Source of the DNA: Streptomyces sp. RPA4-2
GTDB taxonomy: Bacteria > Actinomycetota > Actinomycetes > Streptomycetales > Streptomycetaceae
Direction: 5' to 3'
Assembly (NCBI RefSeq): GCF_012273515.2
Contig: NZ_CP050975.2
Coordinates: 992,001 to 1,056,000 of the forward strand
Length of the DNA: 64,000 nt
Numbering within the stretch: position 1 is the first letter of the stretch; the number at the start of each line of letters is the position of its first letter. Shown piece after piece: positions 24,399 to 32,163 of the stretch. A program made the translations under genes and the position numbers. The notes beneath the pieces were generated by a model. The model had not been told where the DNA came from, searched no databases, and worked only from the letters and a program-made list of their open reading frames with translations.

Positions 24399-25745
24399 GT
24401 GACGAGAACGGTGAGTGCGTGGGTCAGCGCGGGTGACGAGGTGCTCGGGGGCGTAGGGCCGTTCCCCGTGGACATCCCCTGGTGGTCCGAGGCGGCACCG
24501 GTGGTCGACCGGCTGGAGAAGCTGCTCGGCGTGCCCGTGCTGGTGCTGCGTCTGGTGGACGTCGACGGGGGCGAAGGCGGCCGGGACGGTCATGCGACCT
24601 ATCACGTCGAGGCGTTGGGGCGCCCGGCCCCCGGTACCCTGGAGCAACGGGCCGTCGGTCCGGATCTGTTGGACGGCCACGAGGTCTTCCGGTCGCCCTG
24701 GGCCCGCACGGAGGGTCTGCGCGAGCTGCTCGGCTGGGCCGAGGAGACGCTGGCCTCCGCGGGACGGCCCGTGACCGGTCCGGTGGAGCAGCGTCGTACG
24801 TGGAACCTGGCCGGCCTCTTCCGGCTGCCCACCGCGCGGGGCCCGGTCTGGCTCAAGGCGACACCGCGCTTCGCCGCCGACGAAGCGGCCGTCATCACCG
24901 CGTTCGCGCGGGTCGGCACCGGCCTGGTCCCGGTGCTTCTCGGCTCCGGCGAGCGGCGCATCCTGATGGAGCACATCCCGGGTGTGGACTGCTGGGGGCC
25001 TTCCACGGAGACGGTCGGCGCGGCGGTGGAGCGCTTCGTGGCCGCGCAGGCGGCGCTCGCGGACCAGGGTCCCGCGTGTCTCGGGGACGACTCGTCGCCG
25101 TCGCACCACGCGGACGGCCCGGCCCGGCCCCGTTCCGGCCACGGCCTGTCCCCCTCCGGTGCCGGGAGCGAGTGGTCGTCTCCGTCCGGCGTCCCGGACC
25201 GGCGCATCCCGGGGCTGGTCAGCGCGGTCCACGCACTGCTCGACGGACCCGCCGCCGCAGAGCTGACCCGGCAGGAACTGTTCGAGGCAAGGGAGTTGAC
25301 GCGGCGCTGGGAGCCGCTCGCCGACTGCGGTCTGCCCGACACCCTGGTGCACGGCGACTTCCACCCGGGCAACTGGCGCAGCGACGGCGGGCCGCCGGTC
25401 GTCGTGGACTTCGCCGACGCGCACTGGGGCCATCCCGTCCTGGACGGCCTGCGCGTCCACCACTTCCTCCCCGAGGCCGGCCGCGCGGCGGCCGCCCGCG
25501 CCTGGGCCGACGCCTGGAAGGCCCGGGTGCCCGCGAGTGACCCGGCGCGCGCCCTCGTCCTCGCCGAACCGCTCGCCCTGCTCACGTACGCCGTCCGGTA
25601 CCAGGAGTTCCTGGACGGCATCGAGCCGTCCGAGCGGGTCTACCACGAGGGGGATCCGGCGGACGCGATCCGCGCGGCGCTGCGGTCCGCACGGAATCCG
25701 AGCCCTTACCTGGCGGCCGCGGGGACTCCCACCCGGACGAAGTGA
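24399..25745 (+). CDS. Aminoglycoside-phosphotransferase-fold family protein
   Basis: A 448-residue protein with a C-terminal APH/choline-kinase-like domain. The catalytic loop is LVHGDFHPGNW at about residue 316 and the metal-binding loop VVVDFADAHWGHP follows about 25 residues later. The N-terminal 130 residues form a separate domain (VSAWVSAGDEVLGGVGPFPVDIPWW onward), and residues about 220-265 are a low-complexity Ser/Pro linker. Substrate is unknown; many such genes in Streptomyces are not resistance genes. The GTG at 24399 lacks a ribosome site and is preceded by CACACT-N6, suggesting a leaderless message. Confidence 0.82.
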   Translation: MTRTVSAWVSAGDEVLGGVGPFPVDIPWWSEAAPVVDRLEKLLGVPVLVLRLVDVDGGEGGRDGHATYHVEALGRPAPGTLEQRAVGPDLLDGHEVFRSPWARTEGLRELLGWAEETLASAGRPVTGPVEQRRTWNLAGLFRLPTARGPVWLKATPRFAADEAAVITAFARVGTGLVPVLLGSGERRILMEHIPGVDCWGPSTETVGAAVERFVAAQAALADQGPACLGDDSSPSHHADGPARPRSGHGLSPSGAGSEWSSPSGVPDRRIPGLVSAVHALLDGPAAAELTRQELFEARELTRRWEPLADCGLPDTLVHGDFHPGNWRSDGGPPVVVDFADAHWGHPVLDGLRVHHFLPEAGRAAAARAWADAWKARVPASDPARALVLAEPLALLTYAVRYQEFLDGIEPSERVYHEGDPADAIRAALRSARNPSPYLAAAGTPTRTK

Positions 25746-25960
25746 TCCCGGCCTGGCCCCGTGGTCGGGCGACGGGGGGAGTCACGCGAACACGCCAAGG
25801 GGTGCGGCCCTGACGGTCGCTGATCGTTGTGGTCAGGGGCCGGACATAGTCGCACGGACCTGTTTGATCTTCACACACCGGACGGCTCGCGCGGCCTTCC
25901 GTGTGTCCCCGCACGCACCGAGCAAGATCGGTCGCAGCTCGGCCCCATAGGGTCGGAGGC

Positions 25961-26620
25961 ATGACGTCACCCCTTACCGGCAGTGCTTTCGACTCGCTCC
26001 GCCTCGACGCCGTGGCCGACCAGGAGGCGCTGCGCCGGGCCTACGGACTCCCCAGCGACGCGGCCGTGCAGAAGCAGATGACCGAACTCACCGAGCAGAC
26101 CCAGCGGTTGATCGGCTGCTCATCGCTGGTCCTGATCGCCAGCGCGGACGCCGAGGGCAACTGTGACGTCTCCCCGCGCGGCGGCCCCGCCGGGTTCGTG
26201 GCCGTGCTGGACGCTCGGACGGTGGCGATACCGGACGCGACCGGCAACAAGCGTCTGGACACCCTGCGGAACGTCGTGGCGACCGGACGGGCCGGGCTGT
26301 TGTTCCTCATCCCGGGGCGCACCACGACGCTCAGGGTGAACGGCCGGGCCTGCGTCTCCACCCGCCCGGAGCTGCTGTCGCAGCTGACCGCCGTGGGCAG
26401 GCCGCCGGCCAGTGCGCTGGTGCTGGGGATCGAGGAGGTCTACCCGCACTGCCCCAAGTCGCTCCTGCGCAGCGGGGCCTGGAAGCCGGATCAGTGGCTG
26501 CCTGCGGACGCCCAGCCGACCTCGGCCGAGGTGACGCTGGCCCAGCTGCGGATGCCGGAGCTGACGATCGCCGACATCGAGCAGGCGGAAGCGGACTCGC
26601 TGAAGTACCGCTACGAGTAG
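25961..26620 (+). CDS. PPOX-type flavoprotein (pyridoxamine phosphate oxidase family, MSMEG_1061-like)
   Basis: A 219-residue split-barrel flavoprotein. The pattern SSLVLIASADAEGNCDVSPRGGPAGFVAVLDARTVAIPDATGNKRLDTLRNV, followed by GLLFLIPGRTTTLRVNGRACV and VYPHCPKSLLRSGAW, is that of the FMN-dependent MSMEG_1061-type PPOX family. It probably binds FMN or F420 and reduces a small molecule; the substrate is unknown. The ATG at 25961 has GGAGG one base short of it, with an earlier in-frame frame open but lacking a ribosome site. It stands alone. Confidence 0.9.
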   Translation: MTSPLTGSAFDSLRLDAVADQEALRRAYGLPSDAAVQKQMTELTEQTQRLIGCSSLVLIASADAEGNCDVSPRGGPAGFVAVLDARTVAIPDATGNKRLDTLRNVVATGRAGLLFLIPGRTTTLRVNGRACVSTRPELLSQLTAVGRPPASALVLGIEEVYPHCPKSLLRSGAWKPDQWLPADAQPTSAEVTLAQLRMPELTIADIEQAEADSLKYRYE

Positions 26621-26938
26621 CGGGCAGACCTGCGCCAGGACGGTGGCGGTGAGGCCGGTCCGGGCAAGCAGCGCTGTTCACCGGTGGAGGTGTCGGGGCC
26701 TTCGTCGCGCACCACGGTGAGAGGTTGTGTTCCCGCCGTCGCGGCCCGGTCGGTGATGTCGTGGAAGAGGTGGGCGTCGGCAGTGGTGCCGCCCACCGAG
26801 GTCACCCACGGGGAACCGCTGCCAAGAGAGGCACCTTCGGTTCTGGGGCGCCGGACGGCGCGCAGGGCAAGGCAGGGCGGCACGCGCCGCGGCTCGTCGT
26901 ACGCGCCGGCCGACCGGCCTGATGAGGGAGGCCGGGGC
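26621..26938. other. Intergenic region, 318 bases
   Basis: Between the stop codons of two converging genes. A minus-strand frame here contains a stretch (LFHDITDRAATAG) that faintly resembles the end of a PAS domain, but there is no start, no continuity and no ribosome site, so it is not called. No clear terminator hairpin was found. Confidence 0.4.
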
Positions 26939-28165
26939 TTACGTGCGGACGGTCCGGCCCCGGCACAGTGGCCCCGTGATCCCCGTGAACTCCAAGTCGA
27001 GTCCGAGGCCGTCGCGTTCGGCATGGATGTGCAGGTGGGGCTCCGTGGTGTTGCCGGAGTTGCCGACCTCGCCGAGCACCTGCCCGGCGCGCACGGGGTC
27101 GCCCGCCGCCACCGTCACGGTGCCGCGGCGCAGGTGGGCGAGCTTGACGACCTCGGCACCCGTGTCGATGAACACATGGTTGCCGTACGGGGGTTGGTAC
27201 CGGATGATGCCGGGTTCCTGGTCGTCGACGTGACCCGCGGCGGAGATCACCGTGCCGTCGCACGGTGCGTGCAGGATCTGCCCGTACACGAGATAGCTCT
27301 CGTTCCCCGCGCGCGTGCCTCCGTCGCGTGCCCGCGCACCGCCGGGGCCGACCTGGATCACGTCCAGGGCGCCGCGCTGCTCGGGGAAGGGCGCGTGATG
27401 GTTCAGGCCGGGCCCGCCGCCTTGTGCCACGTACCAATTCCCGCCCTGCAGAGGGAAGGTGAGGGGACGCGACACGGCCGTCCCCCAGCGATGACGCCGC
27501 GCCCGGAGCAGGAACCCTCCGAAGACGGCGGTCAGGACGACGCCCACGGCCAGTTCACCCTCACCGCCACCCGCCAGGGGCAGCCCCGGCAGCCGGCAGG
27601 CGGAGGCGAGGCCCACCAGCGCGCCGGCCTCCACGGGCCGGCGTATCCACCACGGCAGCCGGGCCGGAGTGCGCCAGCCCTCCAGGAGGAGGTACCCGGC
27701 CGCCACGATGAGCAGACGGCCACACCAGGCGATGCGGGAGGGGGCCTGCCAGCACGCGTCGATACGCGCGGCCAGGAGCAGCGCCCACACGGCCCACACC
27801 AGGGCGGCGCGCGCTCCGTGGGGGATGCGCACGCGCGGTGCGCGGTACGCACCCGGGGCGATCAGGAGCCCGTCGAGCACCTGACCGTCGCCGGTGGTGG
27901 CGAAGGCGAGCGCCCGCCCCTTGGTGCCCTCGATCACCAGCCCGTCGGGGCTGTCCCGTACGCCGGTGATCTCGCCGACCCGTTCGCGGGTACCGTCCAT
28001 GATCTCGTCGAGCCGCTCACGCCCCACGGCGGCGACCACGCGCGGCGCGAGAGACTCCCGGTGGACGCCCTCGACGGTGAGGAACCTGTACAGGATGTCC
28101 GCCGCCGGCCGCCCCATTCGGCCGGGGCCTGTCGGATTCCCCGCCTCCTCACGCATCGACCGCAC
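26939..28165 (-). CDS. Membrane-anchored M23-family peptidase
   Basis: A 408-residue protein with an N-terminal cytoplasmic part, several hydrophobic segments (about residues 118-215) and a C-terminal M23/LytM domain. Zinc-site motifs are LNHHAPFPEQRGALDVI and EPHLHIHAE; the usual GNHVFIDTG strand and the GEVGNSGNT loop are also present. M23 enzymes cut peptidoglycan cross-bridges, though the first His/Asp spacing here is wider than in classical lysostaphin. The GTG at 28165 follows GGGAGGGACG; an ATG at 28156 is an alternative. It overlaps the upstream small membrane gene by 17 bases. Confidence 0.85.
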   Translation of the reverse strand: MRSMREEAGNPTGPGRMGRPAADILYRFLTVEGVHRESLAPRVVAAVGRERLDEIMDGTRERVGEITGVRDSPDGLVIEGTKGRALAFATTGDGQVLDGLLIAPGAYRAPRVRIPHGARAALVWAVWALLLAARIDACWQAPSRIAWCGRLLIVAAGYLLLEGWRTPARLPWWIRRPVEAGALVGLASACRLPGLPLAGGGEGELAVGVVLTAVFGGFLLRARRHRWGTAVSRPLTFPLQGGNWYVAQGGGPGLNHHAPFPEQRGALDVIQVGPGGARARDGGTRAGNESYLVYGQILHAPCDGTVISAAGHVDDQEPGIIRYQPPYGNHVFIDTGAEVVKLAHLRRGTVTVAAGDPVRAGQVLGEVGNSGNTTEPHLHIHAERDGLGLDLEFTGITGPLCRGRTVRT

Positions 28166-28370
28166 CGTCCCTCCCCGCCGCCATCGCCACGGGTGTCATG
28201 CCGCGCTCCGGGGGCAGCGGCCAACTCCACGGTGCGACGCGGTCTTTGACGGACCCGAAACGGCGCTCGATCGACCGGTAGTCGTCGTCGCGCAGACATG
28301 CGCAGTCCGCGCCGATCATCAACAGCCCGAAGCACACGAGTCCCATGCACGTCATGATGCCCAGGTGCAT
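28149..28370 (-). CDS. Small single-pass membrane protein
   Basis: A short protein of about 73 residues with one transmembrane segment (LGIMTCMGLVCFGLLMIGADC) and a charged tail (LRDDDYRSIERRFGSVKD). It overlaps the M23 peptidase gene by 17 bases and so is probably translationally coupled to it. The ATG at 28370 has GGAGG only two bases upstream, so the start is uncertain; the frame stays open further upstream. Function unknown, possibly a partner of the peptidase. Confidence 0.55.
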   Translation of the reverse strand: MHLGIMTCMGLVCFGLLMIGADCACLRDDDYRSIERRFGSVKDRVAPWSWPLPPERGMTPVAMAAGRDGAVDA

Positions 28371-28518
28371 GCCCTCCAGGGCCAGGGGGTCGGCCTTCCG
28401 GAGAGCTTCATCCTCCGTGGCAGCACGGCTCGGGAGCCGGGCAGGACAGCCACGTGGACCGGGCGGCCTGCTCCGACGGCCTCTTGGCCGCCCGGCGTCC
28501 AAGGGGGAGGATCGGCCC

Positions 28519-29094
28519 ATGGACGACCGGACGAGTCTCGCTCTCCCCGCCCCCCTGCGGCTGGCCGGGTTCGGGATACAGCTGCGCGAGTGGACCGACG
28601 AGGATGTGCCGGATCTGGTCGCGCTGTACGACGACCCCGAGATCGACCGGTGGACGCCGGTCGCGTCGCCGTTCGGCACCGGGGACGCGCGGGACTATCT
28701 CGCGGCGGCCCGTACGAAGCGGGCGGACGGGCACGCGGTGCAGCTGGCCATCACCACCGACGGCCGCACGGCGCTCGGTGAGATCCTGCTGTTCCACAGC
28801 GCCGTCGACGGACGCGACGTCGAACTCGCCTACGGGATCGGGGCCGCCCACCGCCGGCGGGGACTGGCCGCCGGGGCGGTGCGGCTCATGGTGGACCACG
28901 CCCTGCGGAACACCCGCGCACGCCGTGCGGTACTGCGCATCGAGGACGGCAACACGGCGAGCGAGGGGGTGGCCGGGGCCACCGGGTTCGTACTCACGGA
29001 CGACGACCCGGTGGTCCGGACCGCGAAGGGGCGGGAGGTCGTCCTGCGCACGTGGTGCCACCTCGGCGACGGCGGACGGCCGACCGGACGGTAG
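28519..29094 (+). CDS. GNAT-family N-acetyltransferase (RimJ/RimL type)
   Basis: A 191-residue GNAT enzyme of the Acetyltransf_3 / RimJ-RimL type. LRLAGFGIQLREWTDEDVPDLVALYDDPEIDRWTP is the usual N-terminal pattern and VELAYGIGAAHRRRGLAAGAVRLMV the acetyl-CoA-binding loop. The ATG at 28519 has GGAGG upstream. Acceptor unknown. It stands alone between divergent and convergent neighbours. Confidence 0.9.
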   Translation: MDDRTSLALPAPLRLAGFGIQLREWTDEDVPDLVALYDDPEIDRWTPVASPFGTGDARDYLAAARTKRADGHAVQLAITTDGRTALGEILLFHSAVDGRDVELAYGIGAAHRRRGLAAGAVRLMVDHALRNTRARRAVLRIEDGNTASEGVAGATGFVLTDDDPVVRTAKGREVVLRTWCHLGDGGRPTGR

Positions 29095-29168
29095 CGCCCG
29101 GCCCCCGCCGCGGTCGCGTCGTCCGACCGGTGGACGGCCACGGGACGGCGGCGGGACGGAGCACCCGC

Positions 29169-30623
29169 TCAGGTGGCGGCCGGCTCCACCTCCGGTGCCG
29201 GCCCGGTCAGGTACTCCTCCGAGATCTCCTTCGGCCCGAAGGGCCACACCTTCTCCAGCCGCGCCCACACCACGAAGGCGACGCAACCGAGAGCGACCCA
29301 GGCCAGGGACCACTCGATGGGGTGGCGGCCCGGGGAGTTCTTGTCCGCGTAGCCGTAGATGGTGAGCCAGCCGATCAGCGCGATGAGACTCGGGAGCGGG
29401 TAGAGCCACATCTTGTACGGGCGCCGCAGCGCCGGTTGACGTCGGCGCAGCACCGAGAGGGCGACGATCTGCGCCAGCGCCTGGACGATCACCATGACCG
29501 TGGTGAGGAGCTGGATCAGGGTGGCCAGGTCGGTGTGGCGGCCGATGAGGAAGCCGATCGCGGTGATGACGCCCATGGTCGCCAGGCCCAGCATCGGGAA
29601 GCGGTGCCTGGGGTGCAGTTTCGCGTACGGGCGGAAGAAGACGCGTTCGCGGGCCGCGTCGTACGGGACACGCGAGCCGCCCAGCAGTCCGGTGAAGACG
29701 GAGGCGAACGCGGTGATGAGGATGAGCACGGTGACCGTGTCGGCGGCGCCCTTGCCCCAGGTCTCCTCCAGGACGGCCGAGGCCACGGAGGTGGAGGCGA
29801 TGTCACCGGGATCGGTCATCCGGTGCCAGTCGACGACGCCGAGCGTGCCGATCTGGAGCAGGAGGTAGATCGCCATGATGCCGAGGATGGAGAAGATGAT
29901 GGAACGGGGCAGGGTGCGGCCCGGGTCCTTGATCTCGGCGCCCATGTACGCGGTGGTGTTGTAACCCAGGTAGTCGTAGATGCCGATGGTCAGACCCGCG
30001 GCGAACCCGATCCAGAAGTGACTGCTGGTCAGCTCGAAGGCGTGCGCCGGGTAGGTGAAGGCCAGATGGGCGCTGAAGTCGGTGGCCGCGGCGACGATCA
30101 CCAGCAACACCGAAGTGATCATGACGGCCCACATGACGGCCGTGATGCGCGCGATGTGCTCGACGCCGCGCCACAGGAGCACGACGACGAGGAGGATGAC
30201 ACCGAGGCCGACCAGGTCCCCGGTGGTCCTTCCCATGTCGGGAGCCAGATATCCCAGGTACTGGACGAAGCCGACCACGCCGGTGGACATGATCAGCGGA
30301 ATGAAGAGCATGGCCGTCCAGACGAACAGGAACGGCATCAGGCGTCCGGAGCGGTACTGGAAGGCCTGGCGGAGATACACGTAACTGCCGCCGGAACCGG
30401 GCATGGCGGCACCGAGTTCGGCCCAGATCAGGCCGTCCGCGAGGGCCAGTACCGCACCCGCGACGAAGCCCATGATCGCCTGCGGGCCACCGAACGCGGC
30501 GACCATCAGCGGGATCGTCACGAACGGACCGATCCCGCACATCTGGCTCATGTTGATGGCGGTGGCCTGGAACAGGCCGACGCGGCGGACGAAACCGCCG
30601 GTGGGTGGCGGACTGCCGGACAT
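29169..30623 (-). CDS. APC-family amino acid permease
   Basis: A 484-residue integral membrane transporter with twelve predicted helices. The APC signature is near the start: GLFQATAINMSQMCGIGPFVTIPLMVAAFGG, followed by ELGAAMPGSGGSYVYLRQAF. It probably imports an amino acid or amine with a cation. The ATG at 30623 follows AGGAGGCCCC. It is divergent from a ROK repressor gene, and the operator-like site at 30765 lies 142 bases upstream, so co-control with the chitosan-type genes is possible but not certain. Confidence 0.92.
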   Translation of the reverse strand: MSGSPPPTGGFVRRVGLFQATAINMSQMCGIGPFVTIPLMVAAFGGPQAIMGFVAGAVLALADGLIWAELGAAMPGSGGSYVYLRQAFQYRSGRLMPFLFVWTAMLFIPLIMSTGVVGFVQYLGYLAPDMGRTTGDLVGLGVILLVVVLLWRGVEHIARITAVMWAVMITSVLLVIVAAATDFSAHLAFTYPAHAFELTSSHFWIGFAAGLTIGIYDYLGYNTTAYMGAEIKDPGRTLPRSIIFSILGIMAIYLLLQIGTLGVVDWHRMTDPGDIASTSVASAVLEETWGKGAADTVTVLILITAFASVFTGLLGGSRVPYDAARERVFFRPYAKLHPRHRFPMLGLATMGVITAIGFLIGRHTDLATLIQLLTTVMVIVQALAQIVALSVLRRRQPALRRPYKMWLYPLPSLIALIGWLTIYGYADKNSPGRHPIEWSLAWVALGCVAFVVWARLEKVWPFGPKEISEEYLTGPAPEVEPAAT

Positions 30624-30764
30624 GGGGCCTCCTGTGATCGGGACGAGCGGGAGAGGGACGGCGTACGGGAACGGCCCGGATGGCGGCCGACGGATCAGGG
30701 GCGGCGGGTGACCGGCCGGCGCTGGGCTCTCCTCGGCTCGCCCGGCGAGGCTGACTGGGCGATA

Positions 30765-30783
30765 AAGTTAAGGAGCCTTACTA
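30765..30783. promoter_or_regulatory. ROK operator candidate, site 1
   Basis: The minus-strand sequence TAGTAAGGCTCCTTAACTT matches the site at 32099-32117 in 15 of 19 positions. It lies 24 bases before the ROK gene start, in the divergent region shared with the APC permease, which fits autoregulation. Confidence 0.65.
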
Positions 30784-30806
30784 GATGCGTCAAGGGGGTG
30801 TCATGA

Positions 30807-32006
30807 ATGCGTGAGAATGGAGCGATGCCCGCCCGCGACGCCAACGAGCAGCCCGAACAGCCCTGGAACCGCCGACGGCTGCGCAGCACCAACGAGCGAC
30901 TGCTCCTCGACCGGTTGCGCGCCGGCGGTCCCGCGTCGCGAGCCCAACTCGCCCGCGAGACAGGCCTGTCGAAGCCGACGGTCTCCAGCGCGCTCGCCGC
31001 GCTGGAGGAGGCCGGACTCGTCCACGAGGTCGGCACGCACGCTCCGGAACGCGGCCGGGTGGCCGTCCTCTACGCTCCGGACCCCGCGGCCGGCCACGCG
31101 CTCGGCATCGACATCGGCCGTGGCTGGCTGCGGGTGGCGCTCGCGGATCTGGACGGCGCGGTGGTCGCACGCGCCGACGTACGCAACCGGGCGCGCAGTT
31201 CGGGGGCGATGGCCGACCTGGTGGTCGCCACCGCCCGCCAGGTCGTCGCCAACTCCGGCCTCGGCACCGACGAGGTGGCCCACGCGGTGGTGGGCACACC
31301 GGGCGTGTACGACGAGAAGCAGCGCCGGGTGCGGTACGCGATGCATCTTCCGGGCTGGGGCCGGGCGGGCCTGTTCGACCGGATGCGCGAGAAGCTGGGC
31401 ATCCCGCTGGAGGTGCACAACGACGCCAATCTCGCGGCCCTCGGCGAGTACACCTACGGCGTCGGCGCGGGCAGCCGGCTCTTCGCGTACATCATGATCG
31501 GCACCGGTCTCGGCATGGGTGTGGTCAGCGAGGGGCGGCTGTTCACCGGGGCGCACGGCGGTGCCGGGGAGATCGGGTTCCTGCCCTGGCCGGGGCAGCA
31601 GAAGCCGGAGACACTCGAGGACGCGGTGTCGGGCGTGGCCGTGGTCGAGGCGGCGCGGCACTTCGGCATGACCGGACAGCTCACCGCGAAGGCCGTCTTC
31701 GACGCGGCGCGCGAGGGTCATCCCGCGGCCGTGCGCGCCGTCCACCTGGAGGGCGAGCGGATCGCGCACACGGTCGCGGCAGCGGCGGCGGTGCTCGATC
31801 CCGATCTGGTGGTGCTGGGCGGCGGGGTGGGTCACAGCATCGACCTGCTGCTGCGGCCCGTACGCGAGACCCTGCGCACGCTCACACCGCTGCGCCCGAA
31901 GATAGTGCCCAGTCGGCTGGGCGAGGACGCGGTGCTGCTCGGCGCGGTGGCCACGGCGCTGGGCACGGCCAGGGACGTGGTGTTCGACCGGCGGTCGGCC
32001 TCCTGA
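30807..32006 (+). CDS. ROK-family transcriptional repressor
   Basis: A 399-residue sugar-responsive repressor. Residues about 20-75 are a winged helix (STNERLLLDRLRAGGPASRAQLARETGLSKPTVSSALAAL). The rest is the ROK sugar-kinase fold: GIDIGRGWLRVALADLDG, HNDANLAALGE, IMIGTGLGMGVV and GAHGGAGEIGFLPW. The zinc-site CxCxxxGCxE of ROK kinases is absent, so it likely senses but does not phosphorylate. The GTG at 30807 has a GGGGGTG upstream; an ATG at 30825 is an alternative start. The gene lies directly before a GH2 glucosaminidase and shares its operator, as in the CsnR-type control of chitosan genes. Confidence 0.93.
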   Translation: MRENGAMPARDANEQPEQPWNRRRLRSTNERLLLDRLRAGGPASRAQLARETGLSKPTVSSALAALEEAGLVHEVGTHAPERGRVAVLYAPDPAAGHALGIDIGRGWLRVALADLDGAVVARADVRNRARSSGAMADLVVATARQVVANSGLGTDEVAHAVVGTPGVYDEKQRRVRYAMHLPGWGRAGLFDRMREKLGIPLEVHNDANLAALGEYTYGVGAGSRLFAYIMIGTGLGMGVVSEGRLFTGAHGGAGEIGFLPWPGQQKPETLEDAVSGVAVVEAARHFGMTGQLTAKAVFDAAREGHPAAVRAVHLEGERIAHTVAAAAAVLDPDLVVLGGGVGHSIDLLLRPVRETLRTLTPLRPKIVPSRLGEDAVLLGAVATALGTARDVVFDRRSAS

Positions 32007-32047
32007 TCACCGGGTCCGCGGCGGCCTCCTGATCAACAGGTCCGCGG
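31996..32047. repeat. 26-bp tandem repeat across the ROK stop codon
   Basis: Two copies of a 26-base unit starting CGGCCTCCTGATCA (31996-32021 and 32022-32047) differ at two positions. The ROK stop codon lies in the first copy. Confidence 0.88.
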
Positions 32048-32057
32048 TGCCCGGTGA

Positions 32058-32087
32058 TTGACCCCACCGACACGGGCGACCTAGCTT
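32058..32087 (+). promoter_or_regulatory. Promoter of the GH2 glucosaminidase gene
   Basis: TTGACC (32058-32063) and TAGCTT (32082-32087) are separated by 18 bases, a good match to the housekeeping consensus. The predicted start, about 32094, is just upstream of the second ROK operator. Confidence 0.6.
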
Positions 32088-32098
32088 GTGGGCCCAGT

Positions 32099-32117
32099 TA
32101 GTAAAGTTTCCTAACTT
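32099..32117. promoter_or_regulatory. ROK operator candidate, site 2
   Basis: TAGTAAAGTTTCCTAACTT lies inside the wider near-palindrome GTTAGTAAA-G-TTTCCTAAC (32097-32115). It begins about five bases after the predicted transcription start of the GH2 gene, an ideal place to block initiation. Confidence 0.75.
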
Positions 32118-32163
32118 GCAGTGCCGTAGCGCGGATGATCCCCCACCCCCAAAGGAGACCACC

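Noticed and set aside
24399..25745. Antibiotic resistance gene of the aminoglycoside phosphotransferase type
   Set aside because: Only the broad APH fold is supported; an extra N-terminal domain and the lack of a resistance context argue against a specific claim.
26660..26860. Possible PAS-domain remnant on the minus strand
   Set aside because: Only one short motif-like stretch, with no start, continuity or ribosome site.
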